From positions 1 to 64,000 of the forward strand of contig CANGDR010000001.1 in NCBI GenBank assembly GCA_947452765.1: a DNA stretch of 64,000 bases, read 5' to 3'. Of the stretch, positions 38,280-48,192 are shown in pieces. How positions within the stretch are numbered: position 1 is the stretch's first letter; every line of letters starts with the position of its first letter. The stretch is from Actinomycetota bacterium (lineage in GTDB: Bacteria > Actinomycetota > Actinomycetes > S36-B12 > UBA5976). The notes beneath the pieces were generated by a model that made no database searches, was not told the origin of the DNA, and saw only the letters and a program-made list of their open reading frames with translations. The translations under genes and the position numbers were made by a program.

Positions 38280-39490
38280 TAGAAGTGATTCACGACGTGA
38301 AAGCCTTGTGCAACTATCTTTGCCAAAATTTCTTCACGATGTTCAAAACCACGGGTTTCTAATTCAATTTCAATATCCACTTCACTAGTGGCCAGACTTG
38401 GATTCATTCTGGTATGCGAAACTTCAGTTATGTTGGCACCCATTGCGCCAACGTAGGTCAATAGTTTGGCAAGGTTCCCCGGAGTATCCGCTAAGCGAAC
38501 TTGTACCATCATGAAACGACCTGAGGTAGCAAGGCCGGTGCGAAGTACCCGGTTTAGTAAAAGTGGATCTATATTTCCACCAGAAATACTTGCAACAACC
38601 GGTCCTTGGAACGAGTCAGGATCATCAAAGATCGCTGCAACCGCTGCGATACCGGCAGGTTCAGCCTGCAGTTTGCTTCGTTCGAGTGTTAGTAGCAGCG
38701 CCTGTGCAAGTGATGCTTCACTTACCGTGCGAATTTCATCCACGTACTGCTGAACTAACTTGAACGGTACGTCACCTGGTTTTCCCACCGCAATGCCATC
38801 AGCCATAGTTGCCATACTCGCAAGCATCTGTGGTGATCCAGCTGCTAACGACGGTGGGTAAGCCGCAGCCATTTCTGCTTGTACTCCGATGACCTTTACA
38901 TCAGGACGCAAAGTCTTAATTGCGAGTGCAGTGCCTGCTAATAATCCGCCTCCACCAGTGCAAACAACCACGGTCTGTACTTCAGGACTCTGTGCCAGAA
39001 TTTCCAGACCCATAGTTCCTTGACCCGCCACGATGTGTTCGTGGTTAAACGGATGAATAAAAATTGCGCCGGTTCCTTCGGAAAAGGTATTAGCGGCGAC
39101 TAACGCTTCATCGATTGTTTGACCGTGAAACTTAACCGTCGCGCCGTAACCAATAGTTGCCTGCAGCTTTGGCAAGGGTGCACCAAATGGCATAAAAATT
39201 GTTGCCTTGATACCAAGTATTTGTGCCGCTAAGGCAACACCTTGAGCATGGTTGCCCGCACTGGCTGCAACAACTCCGCGCTCACGCTCATCGCCAGTTA
39301 ATCTTGCGATCCGGTTGTAGGCGCCGCGAATTTTAAACGAACCAGCACGCTGGAGATTCTCACACTTAAATGAGACATTAACGCCATATTTCTTTTCAAC
39401 CCAGCCCGCGGATATTGTCGGTGTTTCACGAATCACGCCGTTAAGGAGGGAAGCGGCGTCGTAGATGTCTTCGATGGCTACTGGTTTCAC
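38279..39490 (-). CDS. ilvA: Threonine ammonia-lyase with ACT domain
   Basis: FKCENLQRAGSFKIRGAYNRIARL; CTGGGGLLAGTALAIK; C-terminal ACT-like MMVQVRLADTPGNLAKLLTYVGAMGANITEV. Confidence 0.94.
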   Translation of the reverse strand: MKPVAIEDIYDAASLLNGVIRETPTISAGWVEKKYGVNVSFKCENLQRAGSFKIRGAYNRIARLTGDERERGVVAASAGNHAQGVALAAQILGIKATIFMPFGAPLPKLQATIGYGATVKFHGQTIDEALVAANTFSEGTGAIFIHPFNHEHIVAGQGTMGLEILAQSPEVQTVVVCTGGGGLLAGTALAIKTLRPDVKVIGVQAEMAAAYPPSLAAGSPQMLASMATMADGIAVGKPGDVPFKLVQQYVDEIRTVSEASLAQALLLTLERSKLQAEPAGIAAVAAIFDDPDSFQGPVVASISGGNIDPLLLNRVLRTGLATSGRFMMVQVRLADTPGNLAKLLTYVGAMGANITEVSHTRMNPSLATSEVDIEIELETRGFEHREEILAKIVAQGFHVVNHF

Positions 39491-39620
39491 TGACCAATCG
39501 TGTCACGCCTATGGCGAACAAACCAAACCGGTGGGCTTACGGCGGGATTGCAGGTGACCGGCCCTGATAGGCGCTGGTATCTTTGAAGAGTCGAACCTTT
39601 GATTTAAGGATTTATTGAAA

Positions 39621-40619
39621 ATGACGCTTGCAATCAAGGCAGCTGGACTCACTAAAAGTTTTGGCGATGTCGTAGCCCTAAATGGAATTGATATTGAAGT
39701 TGAGCAAGGTACTGTGCTGGGCCTCCTTGGCCCAAACGGTTCTGGCAAAACAACCATTGTACGAATTTTGGCAACGTTGTTGAAAGCGGACAGCGGTGTG
39801 GCTTCAGTCGCTGGCTTTGATGTTGTGACCCAACCAGATGAAGTTCGCAGCGTGATTGGACTAACTGGGCAGTACGCGGCAGTAGACGAGTACTTAACAG
39901 GTCGCGAGAACCTAGAGCTTTTTGCTCGCTTATTTCACTTAAGTAAAATCGACGCCAAGAAGCGAGCAGATCAACTTCTTGATCGTTTCGATTTATCTGA
40001 TGCAGCTGATCGCGGTATCAAGGGTTACTCGGGAGGTATGCGTCGTCGCCTCGACCTGGCAGCAAGTTTGATCGGCCGACCTAACGTGTTGTTCCTCGAT
40101 GAGCCAACGACTGGATTAGATCCGCGCAGTCGCCAAGGGATGTGGGAGGTTATTGAAGACTTAGTTGCTGATGGCACGACGGTACTTCTAACTACTCAGT
40201 ACCTAGAAGAAGCTGACCAATTAGCAAATAAAATTGTGGTACTAAATCACGGTGAAGTTATAGCCAAGGGAACTTCGGATGAATTGAAGTCCCAGGTTGG
40301 TGGCGACCGTATCGAGTTAGTCGTTGGAGCTGCTAGTGATTTACCTAGTGCCGCAGGACTGTTACGGGAATTTGGCTCCGGTCCAGCAACAACTGAACCG
40401 GAGATTCGCACTTTGCTACTTCCAGTTTCTGGCGGCTCATCAGCAATAGTTGATGTAGTTCGTAAGTTAGATGAAAATAAGATCAACATTGCTGACATTG
40501 CATTACGCCGCCCAACACTTGATGATGTGTTCTTAAGTTTGACCGGCCATGCAGCTGAAGATAAAACAGAAACCGCAGGTGCACCTAAGGGTCGTCGCGG
40601 TCGAAAGGCTCGGAGATAA
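39621..40619 (+). CDS. ABC transporter ATP-binding protein (DrrA family)
   Basis: LLGPNGSGKTTIVRILATLL, YSGGMRRRLDLAASLIGRPNVLFLDEPTTGLDPRSR. Confidence 0.95.
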   Translation: MTLAIKAAGLTKSFGDVVALNGIDIEVEQGTVLGLLGPNGSGKTTIVRILATLLKADSGVASVAGFDVVTQPDEVRSVIGLTGQYAAVDEYLTGRENLELFARLFHLSKIDAKKRADQLLDRFDLSDAADRGIKGYSGGMRRRLDLAASLIGRPNVLFLDEPTTGLDPRSRQGMWEVIEDLVADGTTVLLTTQYLEEADQLANKIVVLNHGEVIAKGTSDELKSQVGGDRIELVVGAASDLPSAAGLLREFGSGPATTEPEIRTLLLPVSGGSSAIVDVVRKLDENKINIADIALRRPTLDDVFLSLTGHAAEDKTETAGAPKGRRGRKARR

Positions 40620-40621
40620 CC

Positions 40622-41470
40622 ATGAGTGCTGTAACAGAAACGTCATTAAATTTGCAAGCTGCACCTCGTCCCAAACTTGGATGGCTAATTACGGACAGTA
40701 TGTCTGTATCAAGGCGTCACCTACTGAAAATTACCCGAGTTCCAGAATCACTTTTCTTTGCGCTCATCCAACCCGTAATGTTCGTGCTGCTATTCGCTTT
40801 TGTATTTGGTGGCGCAATCAACGTTGGACCGGGTGGTGCACAGGCTTACCGCGAATACTTAATTCCAGGTATCTTGGCGCAAACCGTAATGTTTGCAGTT
40901 GCTGGAATTACCGTCGGAATTACCGAAGATGCAGGTAAAGGAATTATGGATCGATTCCGATCTTTGCCGATGCGCCCTGGTGCAGTTCTTGCGGGCCACA
41001 CCCTTGCTTCGCTCCTGCAGAACACATTAGTAATCGGAATTCTTTCTGTTACCGGCCTAGCAATCGGTTGGCGCATTCATGGCACATTCGGAGAAGCCGC
41101 TCTGGCCTATTTAATGTTTGCAATGTTTGCTTATGCAATTACCTGGGTTGGCGCTTGGATTGGCTTGCATATGCCAAATTCTGAAGTTGCTGGCACGGCT
41201 GGTCTGGCTTGGATTTTCCCATTTACATTTGCATCAAACATCTTTACTCCGGTGGCAACTATGCCGGGGTGGCTTCAGCCGTTTGTATTGTGGAATCCAG
41301 TTTCATGTCTGGCGTTAGCGGGTCGGACACTGTTTCATAATCCAGTTCCAATGCTGGGTCATTCGTTCCCAGAGCGATACCCAGTAGAACTTTCTTTCGG
41401 CTATGCCATTTTGTTACTTGCGATTTTTGCACCTCTAGCAGTACGAGCTTTCAAGAACCGCAACGCTTAA
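40622..41470 (+). CDS. ABC-2 type permease (DrrB family)
   Basis: Multi-TM, YREYLIPGILAQTVMFAVAGITVGITEDAGKGIMDRFRSLPM. Confidence 0.93.
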   Translation: MSAVTETSLNLQAAPRPKLGWLITDSMSVSRRHLLKITRVPESLFFALIQPVMFVLLFAFVFGGAINVGPGGAQAYREYLIPGILAQTVMFAVAGITVGITEDAGKGIMDRFRSLPMRPGAVLAGHTLASLLQNTLVIGILSVTGLAIGWRIHGTFGEAALAYLMFAMFAYAITWVGAWIGLHMPNSEVAGTAGLAWIFPFTFASNIFTPVATMPGWLQPFVLWNPVSCLALAGRTLFHNPVPMLGHSFPERYPVELSFGYAILLLAIFAPLAVRAFKNRNA

Positions 41471-41478
41471 CGATTTTG

Positions 41479-41961
41479 CTAAGGAACGTAAAGTTCTGCT
41501 GCCACAATCTTGATGCGCAAGGTTTTACCGTTTGGAGTTTCGTATTCAATTTCAGCGCCAACTTCTTGGTTCATCACAGCTGCACCCATTGGGCTTGTCG
41601 GTGAATAAACGTCAATAGATGTGTGGGCTGCTTCTTCACGAGATCCAAGTAAGAAAGTTTCAGTGTCGTCGAGATCTGGGAAATTAACGGTAACGACCAT
41701 TCCCTGTGAAACCACACCATCTTGAATTTCAGGAGTGCCGATGATTGCATCCTCCAACATTTTTGCAAGCTGTCGAACCCGGCCTTCATTTTTTCCTTGT
41801 TCTTCACGTGCTGCGTGATAGCCACCATTTTCTTTCAGGTCGCCTTCTTCGCGGGCAGCAGAAATTCGATTCTTGATCTCTTCTCGCAAGTCACCACTAC
41901 GGTGTTCGAGCTCAGCCTTGAGGCGGTCGAATGCTTCCTGGGTTAGCCATACTTCGTTCAC
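41479..41961 (-). CDS. greA: Transcription elongation factor GreA
   Basis: VWLTQEAFDRLKAELEHRSGDLREEIKNRISAAREEGDLKENGGYHAAREEQG; GTG start inferred inside the longer ORF. Confidence 0.95.
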   Translation of the reverse strand: MNEVWLTQEAFDRLKAELEHRSGDLREEIKNRISAAREEGDLKENGGYHAAREEQGKNEGRVRQLAKMLEDAIIGTPEIQDGVVSQGMVVTVNFPDLDDTETFLLGSREEAAHTSIDVYSPTSPMGAAVMNQEVGAEIEYETPNGKTLRIKIVAAELYVP

Positions 41962-41978
41962 TCGAGAAAGATTACGCG

Positions 41979-42461
41979 CTAACTGGCACTCGGTGCGACT
42001 CCAGGAGCCGGCTGGTCCGGAATTTTCACGCCAGGTGGGAAATTTGCAGGGGGAACTCGCATTGTTGAGGAGGCTGAGCAACCCAATAACTCGGCAAGTG
42101 CGGCTTTGGTTCCAGTTGCTAATGGATATCTGATTTGTTGGTATGGAGCACCTGCAGCCACGGTGATGGTGGCATATCCGACATCAGTCCTGTGATCATC
42201 CTGAGCGCGGAGTACGCAATAGGTGGTTGTGTCGGCACTACGGTTGACCTCCCATGTCACATCAACTTCAGTATCTGAAACTACGTTGAAAGTAAGTAGC
42301 TGGGAGCTGATGCCGGGATTCTGCTGGTGAAAGTTCACATAAAAAGCCCCGCCCACTACCAAGAGAGCAATTAGGATCCCAAGCAGAATGGACGATGTCC
42401 GAGAACTCTGAACGCCATAGCGTTGCTGCATCTGCGGTGAAAGATCTTTTAGATTAGGCAT
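41979..42461 (-). CDS. DUF4307 family membrane protein
   Basis: Single TM; LLTFNVVSDTEVDVTWEVNRSADTTTYCVLRAQDDHRTDVGYATI; between greA and mca. Confidence 0.85.
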   Translation of the reverse strand: MPNLKDLSPQMQQRYGVQSSRTSSILLGILIALLVVGGAFYVNFHQQNPGISSQLLTFNVVSDTEVDVTWEVNRSADTTTYCVLRAQDDHRTDVGYATITVAAGAPYQQIRYPLATGTKAALAELLGCSASSTMRVPPANFPPGVKIPDQPAPGVAPSAS

Positions 42462-42524
42462 GACCCCTCAACAGTACTTAATTCCCGTTTCGCACCTAGG
42501 TTCGGAGTAGGGGAGAATAGAAGC

Positions 42525-43412
42525 ATGTCTGAAACCAAGGTGCAATACCCGGCACCAAATGAGCCACTTCGACTGCTCGCGGTGCATGCTCATCCAGATG
42601 ATGAATCTAGTAAAGGTTCCGCCTCAACTGCGATGTATGTAAATCAAGGTGTTGAGGTTATGGTCGTTAGCTGTACCGGAGGTGAGCGCGGAGATATCCT
42701 TAACCCGGCATTCGAATTAGGGGATCGAGACATCTCACAAGTTCGCCGGGCTGAAATGCAGGCAGCTGTCGAGATACTTGGCGTCCAACACAAATGGTTA
42801 GGTTTCGAAGACTCCGGTTGGCCAGATGGTGACCCCAAGCCACCGCTGCCGGACGGTTGCTTTGCTGCGTTGCCGCTAGAACAAGTTGGGAAGCCACTAG
42901 TAGACATTGTTCGAGAATTCCGACCCCACGTAATAACTACTTACGATGAAAATGGCGGATACCCGCATCCAGATCATATTCGGACTCATGAAGTTTCAAT
43001 TTATGCTTGGGAGAATGCTGCTGATCCAGATTTCGACGCAGCAGGTGAACCTTGGGCAGCTGCGAAGGTTTACTACCAGCACGGATTTTCGAAGGCACGA
43101 ACCCAAGCACTACATGATGCGTGCGTTGAATTAGGAATCGAATCCCCATACCAAGAGTGGTTAGATAATTGGGATGATGAAGATTTAGCCACAGATCGGG
43201 TTACTGCGCGAATCCATTGCGCAGATTGGTTCGAAATTCGAGAGGCTGCATTAAAAGCACACGAAACTCAAATTGATCCAGTTACTTGGTTTCCAGTGCC
43301 ACGCGAAAAGCTGATGGAAATTTGGCCAACTGAAGAATTCGAACTTGCACTGTCGCGTATCGGTGACATTGTTGAAGAAGATGACTTATTTACTGGGTTA
43401 CGAGGAGAATAA
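42525..43412 (+). CDS. mca: Mycothiol S-conjugate amidase
   Basis: LLAVHAHPDDESSKGSASTAMYVNQGVEVMVVSCTGGERGDILNPA; HPDHIRTHEVS. Confidence 0.94.
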   Translation: MSETKVQYPAPNEPLRLLAVHAHPDDESSKGSASTAMYVNQGVEVMVVSCTGGERGDILNPAFELGDRDISQVRRAEMQAAVEILGVQHKWLGFEDSGWPDGDPKPPLPDGCFAALPLEQVGKPLVDIVREFRPHVITTYDENGGYPHPDHIRTHEVSIYAWENAADPDFDAAGEPWAAAKVYYQHGFSKARTQALHDACVELGIESPYQEWLDNWDDEDLATDRVTARIHCADWFEIREAALKAHETQIDPVTWFPVPREKLMEIWPTEEFELALSRIGDIVEEDDLFTGLRGE

Positions 43413-43610
43413 ATGTTTCGCTTACTTTCAATTGTGCACATCACCTCACCCGACCCATTTCCATCTCCAAGTGGATTTGATAGTTCAAAAGTCACGCCAG
43501 GTGCTGTCGGCGGTTTAGTTTTTCTAGGTTTAACTTTTGCCGTTGTTGTCTTGTTGTTTAGTTTTAATCGCCACATGAAACGTGTTAGCTTCGAAGAGTC
43601 CGAAGACTAA
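43413..43610 (+). CDS. Small single-TM protein downstream of mca (Rv1083-position)
   Basis: 65 aa; SSKVTPGAVGGLVFLGLTFAVVVLLFSFNRHMKRVSFEESED. Confidence 0.75.
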   Translation: MFRLLSIVHITSPDPFPSPSGFDSSKVTPGAVGGLVFLGLTFAVVVLLFSFNRHMKRVSFEESED

Positions 43611-43615
43611 TTCGA

Positions 43616-44374
43616 ATGTCGCGTTATCTAACGAGAAAAATGATTGGAATTCACTTTCTCGGTTTCCTCGCGCTAGCATCCTGCCTTGCCTTAGCTGCCT
43701 GGCAATGGGATCGCGCACACATGGCACAAAGCCCAACTTCGTCGCAAGAATCAGTTCCATTTGAAAAGCTGAGCCCGCTAAGAGATTTCTTGCCGCTCTC
43801 TTCAGTGGGAGCAAAAACTAAAGTGTCGGGAATTTGGCAACCTGGAGAGCGGATTTTGTTACCAGAGCGAATTCCAAATGGACCTAGCTTGGTAAACCCA
43901 AATCCGGATAAAATTGTCTTTAAGGAATTCGTTGCTCCTATCGGATTTTGGGTAGTGGATATATTGGAACTTGCTGATGGCTCGAGCGTGGGTGTGGTTC
44001 GGGGATTCACCACAGATCCGAAATCGACACCAGCTGCAGTTGGCAGAGCTGAAGTATCGGGAGTTTTGCAGCCATCTGAGGATGCACCTGACGTGCACCT
44101 AGTTAATAAATTGCAGTTACTAACCACAAATATGATCACTGCCAAAGCGAAAACGATTGCTCACGATGGTTATCTCGTAGCGAATGCGGGGGATGGAGAC
44201 CTAACACCCGTTGTTCCAATTGTTGCTCCAAGCCACAAATCGAAACTTCATGTGCGCAATGTTATTTACACGTTCAACTGGCTAATTTTTGGATTGATCG
44301 TGCTAGCAATGTGGCGGCAAATTGTTAGAGATGAACTTGAATCCACCACATTGTTAGAAAATAGGAGAAACTAG
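43616..44374 (+). CDS. SURF1-family protein
   Basis: N- and C-terminal TM segments; WQWDRA; VSGIWQPGERILLPERIPNG; GVVRGF. Confidence 0.75.
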   Translation: MSRYLTRKMIGIHFLGFLALASCLALAAWQWDRAHMAQSPTSSQESVPFEKLSPLRDFLPLSSVGAKTKVSGIWQPGERILLPERIPNGPSLVNPNPDKIVFKEFVAPIGFWVVDILELADGSSVGVVRGFTTDPKSTPAAVGRAEVSGVLQPSEDAPDVHLVNKLQLLTTNMITAKAKTIAHDGYLVANAGDGDLTPVVPIVAPSHKSKLHVRNVIYTFNWLIFGLIVLAMWRQIVRDELESTTLLENRRN

Positions 44375-44378
44375 AGCC

Positions 44379-44702
44379 ATGACAACTAATTCAGCTGACT
44401 TTACTAAGCAATGGAAGTTCTATCGAACTATGGCTTTCGTGGTGGGAACAGTATTACTGGTGTTAACAGTTCTGCTGATTTGGGTTCGCGCCTTAGGAAA
44501 TCCAGAACCAGCATTTTATGTGGCTGCTTGGACCGCACATGGTTACATATTTCCGGTCTATGTAATTTCAACTTTTTTATTGTCGATAAAGTTAAAGTGG
44601 CCATTTGGCAAAACCATTTTGATCATGCTTGCCGGAACTGTGCCAGCAATGTCATTTATTACCGAGCGCCGCGTTGCCAAAGAAGTGGCCGCACGCGACT
44701 AA
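44379..44702 (+). CDS. DUF3817 integral membrane protein
   Basis: FYRTMAFVVGTVLLVLTVLLIWVRAL..AWTAHGYIFPVYVISTFLLSIKLKWPFGKTILIMLAGTVPAMSFITERRV. Confidence 0.88.
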   Translation: MTTNSADFTKQWKFYRTMAFVVGTVLLVLTVLLIWVRALGNPEPAFYVAAWTAHGYIFPVYVISTFLLSIKLKWPFGKTILIMLAGTVPAMSFITERRVAKEVAARD

Positions 44703-45631
44703 AGCCAGCGGTGCTGACCTTCTGGTTCATCAGCCCATGATCGCTCGTCTTCAATTGGTTCCACGTGTGTAGAGACAGTGGTGTTTTCAAGATGTGCTTT
44801 AATTTCGGCTTCAATAATTTCAGACAGGTCATGACCTTTTTGGATACTCCAGTCACCTGGGACTAGAACATGCATAGAAACAAATCTTTGGCGCCCTGCT
44901 TCACGGGTTTGGAGCGCGTGAAATTTAACAATTTCGCTTTCGTGCTTGGTTAGGACTTCAACAATTTTTTGGTGATCTTCATCAGAGAGTGCTTTATCCA
45001 TCAAGCCAGCGGTACTGGATCGAAGTAAATTCACTCCAGTAATAATGATGTTAAGGCCAACCGCCATTGCAACTATTCCGTCAAGTCGCTCCCATTTGGT
45101 AACCACAACCAGTCCAACACCGATAACCACACCAACAGAAGTCCAAACATCTGTGAGCAGGTGCTTGCCATCAGCATCTAGCACTGGTGAGCGATGCTTC
45201 TTGCCGGCGCGCATCAAAATTACGGCAACAGCACCATTAAGCAAAGAGGCAAGCGACGAGATCGTTAGGCCCCAGCCAACTGCCTCCAATGGACGTGGCG
45301 TAATTATTCGCTCTACTGCCGTAAACACAATAATCAGCGCAGCAAGCAATATCATGAATCCTTCGATACTTGCCGAGAAGTATTCAGCTTTTCCACGACC
45401 AAAGTGGTGAACATTGTCCGCAGGCTTCATAGCAGTACGGAGCGCAAAGAGCGCAACGATAGCTGCGACTATATTCACAATGGATTCGAGAGCATCAGAT
45501 AGTAAGCCGACTGATCCGGTTGCAAGGTAGGCACCAATCTTCATGCCAAAAACTACGAATCCAGTCACGATAGATAGATAGGCAAATTTAAGTAGATTTA
45601 CTGGTGCTGACTCGTTCTGATTAACGCTCAT
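44699..45631 (-). CDS. Cation diffusion facilitator family transporter
   Basis: SVGLLSDALESIVNIVAAIVALFALR; HHFGRGKAEYFSASIEG. Confidence 0.94.
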   Translation of the reverse strand: MSVNQNESAPVNLLKFAYLSIVTGFVVFGMKIGAYLATGSVGLLSDALESIVNIVAAIVALFALRTAMKPADNVHHFGRGKAEYFSASIEGFMILLAALIIVFTAVERIITPRPLEAVGWGLTISSLASLLNGAVAVILMRAGKKHRSPVLDADGKHLLTDVWTSVGVVIGVGLVVVTKWERLDGIVAMAVGLNIIITGVNLLRSSTAGLMDKALSDEDHQKIVEVLTKHESEIVKFHALQTREAGRQRFVSMHVLVPGDWSIQKGHDLSEIIEAEIKAHLENTTVSTHVEPIEDERSWADEPEGQHRWL

Positions 45632-45670
45632 AGTTCATTGTGACAGATCAATTTGTGCGGCGAGGCCCGA

Positions 45671-45970
45671 CTATGGCTGATGATGAGGTACTTTTTCGGG
45701 CCTGCCATTTCGTTCGCTAGGCCGTTTGCGCAGTCCGGACTCGTAAAGTGCACGCAATATATCCCGAGTTGTAACGACTCGAGCGCCGTTAGTAATTGCC
45801 AAACCCCGCATATGTTCTGGAATATCAAAGTGATCTCCCTGGAACCCTCGATCCGGGAGTCCAAGTTCAGCAGCGAACTCCTTTAGTTCTTCAATTGAGG
45901 TATCGCTCACCATGTGGCACCATAACCAGTCCCGCCATGGCCACATTGCGGTGTCGATCAATATCGCCAT
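45671..45970 (-). CDS. DUF4031 family protein
   Basis: MAILIDTAMWPWRDWLWCHMVSDTSIEELKEFAAELGLPDRGFQGDHFDIPEHMRG. Confidence 0.88.
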   Translation of the reverse strand: MAILIDTAMWPWRDWLWCHMVSDTSIEELKEFAAELGLPDRGFQGDHFDIPEHMRGLAITNGARVVTTRDILRALYESGLRKRPSERNGRPEKVPHHQP

Positions 45971-45976
45971 AACAAA

Positions 45977-48154
45977 TTATTCCGTTATGCCGAATCGATT
46001 GTGGAGTCGGCGAAGCGGAGCAGGGGCCCACCAGTTCCAATCTCCGGCCACTCGCATAAGCGCAGGAACTAAAAGTCCGCGAACGATTGTGGCATCGATC
46101 ATGATTGCAAATGCAATTCCTAGGCCAAGCATCTTGATGCTAGTAACTCCACTCGTTATAAAACAGGCAAAAACAATTGCAATCAAGATGGCAGCTGCAG
46201 TAATAATGCGACCAGACTTCTGAAGACCCCTACTTACCGCCTCCGTAGTGGAGGCACCGGCATCATGTTCCTCTTTTATTCGAGAAAGCAGAAACAGTTC
46301 GTAATCCATTGACAACCCAAATGCAACAATTGCGACTAAGACCAAGGTTGACGTATCTAGCGCACCTGTGACAGTGAAGTTACCAACCAGCCAGTGCGCA
46401 TTTCCTTCTTGGAAAACCCAAACCAAAAGACCAAGCGTTGCCGACAAACTAGCCAGGTTGAGTAAGACTGCTTTGATAGGAAGAATTACGCTGCCAGTAA
46501 ATAGGAACAAAATAACCAAGGTTGCAATAGACAACCAAGCAAAGACAATTCCAAGATGACTCGAGATTCCTGCTTGTGAATCAGTAAAGACTGCAGATTG
46601 GCCTCCAATCAAAGTTCCCGCGACCGGAGCCGGCACACTCCGCAAGTCTGCAATCTGATTTTGGGCAGCGATCGCGCGCGATGGAACGGAAGAAAACATC
46701 GTAATTCTATGGAAGTTGGCTGACGACTTAATCCCTTGATCCGGAGGTAGCGGACTTTCCTTGCCACTCTGTATGTAGATGTCACTTGTGAGAACGCTGA
46801 TGATCCCAGTATGAGTGCTTAACTCGCGAGCGTACTTATCAACTTCGGCCGTGGTCGCAGTAGTCGGAATTACAACTTCAATCGGCGCTTGGTTGTCGAA
46901 TCGCTCTCGGATTTGAGCCGATGCAATCGCTGCTGGGTTTGCTGCTGGTAAAACCCGATCATCTACTTGACTAAGTTTTACATTCAGGGCGGGCGCAGCA
47001 CTTAAGAAAATGATTCCCAATGTGGCAAAGATTACGAGAGTCGGTCGGCGCATTACATTTCGTGCCAGCCATGACCAAGCGCCATCTTCCCGAGGCTTTA
47101 AGTCACCGCGCCGTACCTTGAACTTATCAACGTTAGTTCCGAGCAAATTTAAAACTGCAGGCAAAGCAACCAATGATGAAAGCACGGCAAATAGCACCAC
47201 GCTGACTCCCGCGTAAGCGAACGAGTCCAAAAAGTACTGTGGGAAAACCAGCATTGAGGCAAGGACAAGAGCTACGGTCAAGCCTGAGAAAAATACGGTG
47301 CGCCCTGCAGTATTTATCGTTCTGGCGACAGCAGCTTTCACATCGCTAGTCCGATTAAGTTCTTCGCGGAATCGATTAACAATCAGTAGCGCATAGTCGA
47401 TACCTAGGCCAAGCCCAAGTCCAGTGATCAAATTTAAGGCGAAAATAGAAACATCGGTCACTCGAGTGATCAGATAGATAACGAAGAAACTGCCAGTGAT
47501 TGAACCAAGTGCAACGATCATCGGTAGGCCAGCAGCAATTGCGGCGCCAAATACTATGAATAGCATCAGGATATTCAGGGGAATTGCAATCGACTCAGCC
47601 TTAGTTAAATCAGTTTTAATCTGGCTATTAATTGCGTGGTAAAGAACCTCTAATCCACCAACATATGTTCGATTACTACCTGTCGCCTTATCGTAAGTTT
47701 CTTGGATATGTGCAGCAGTAGCCGCTGATTCAGATTCAGAAATATTCTTATTAAAGTAGACAAGTGCTAAACCAGCATTTCCATCTTTACTCTTAAGCTC
47801 AGTCGGATTGCCAGAAGACCAATAAGAAACTATTGACTCAACATTTTTTTCTTTGGAAACATTGGCCAAGATTTCCGTGGCAGCAGCCTTTGAAACTTCG
47901 CTGTCGATGTTTGAGCCAGTATCAATAACTAAGATGGCTGAGGCATCATGGGCATTAAAATCTTTTCGAAGGATGGTGTCAACAGCAGCAGAGTCACTTC
48001 CTAAATCGTCGTAGCCCTGACTCTTGAGCGAGCCAAACATACCGGCCCCGACAATGCCTGCAACTGTGATGGCAATCAGATATCCGACTAAAATTTTCTT
48101 ACTGTTATTGACGACAAATGAACCCAGGCGATCGAACATAAATTTCCTATACAA
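45977..48154 (-). CDS. MMPL/RND-family transporter
   Basis: 725 aa; two MMPL halves; GLGLGIDYALLIVNRFREEL and FGLSMDYELFLLSRIKEEHDAG. Confidence 0.92.
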   Translation of the reverse strand: MYRKFMFDRLGSFVVNNSKKILVGYLIAITVAGIVGAGMFGSLKSQGYDDLGSDSAAVDTILRKDFNAHDASAILVIDTGSNIDSEVSKAAATEILANVSKEKNVESIVSYWSSGNPTELKSKDGNAGLALVYFNKNISESESAATAAHIQETYDKATGSNRTYVGGLEVLYHAINSQIKTDLTKAESIAIPLNILMLFIVFGAAIAAGLPMIVALGSITGSFFVIYLITRVTDVSIFALNLITGLGLGLGIDYALLIVNRFREELNRTSDVKAAVARTINTAGRTVFFSGLTVALVLASMLVFPQYFLDSFAYAGVSVVLFAVLSSLVALPAVLNLLGTNVDKFKVRRGDLKPREDGAWSWLARNVMRRPTLVIFATLGIIFLSAAPALNVKLSQVDDRVLPAANPAAIASAQIRERFDNQAPIEVVIPTTATTAEVDKYARELSTHTGIISVLTSDIYIQSGKESPLPPDQGIKSSANFHRITMFSSVPSRAIAAQNQIADLRSVPAPVAGTLIGGQSAVFTDSQAGISSHLGIVFAWLSIATLVILFLFTGSVILPIKAVLLNLASLSATLGLLVWVFQEGNAHWLVGNFTVTGALDTSTLVLVAIVAFGLSMDYELFLLSRIKEEHDAGASTTEAVSRGLQKSGRIITAAAILIAIVFACFITSGVTSIKMLGLGIAFAIMIDATIVRGLLVPALMRVAGDWNWWAPAPLRRLHNRFGITE

Positions 48155-48192
48155 CTATTTAAAATTATTTTCTTAGTTGCAATACTAGCTAG

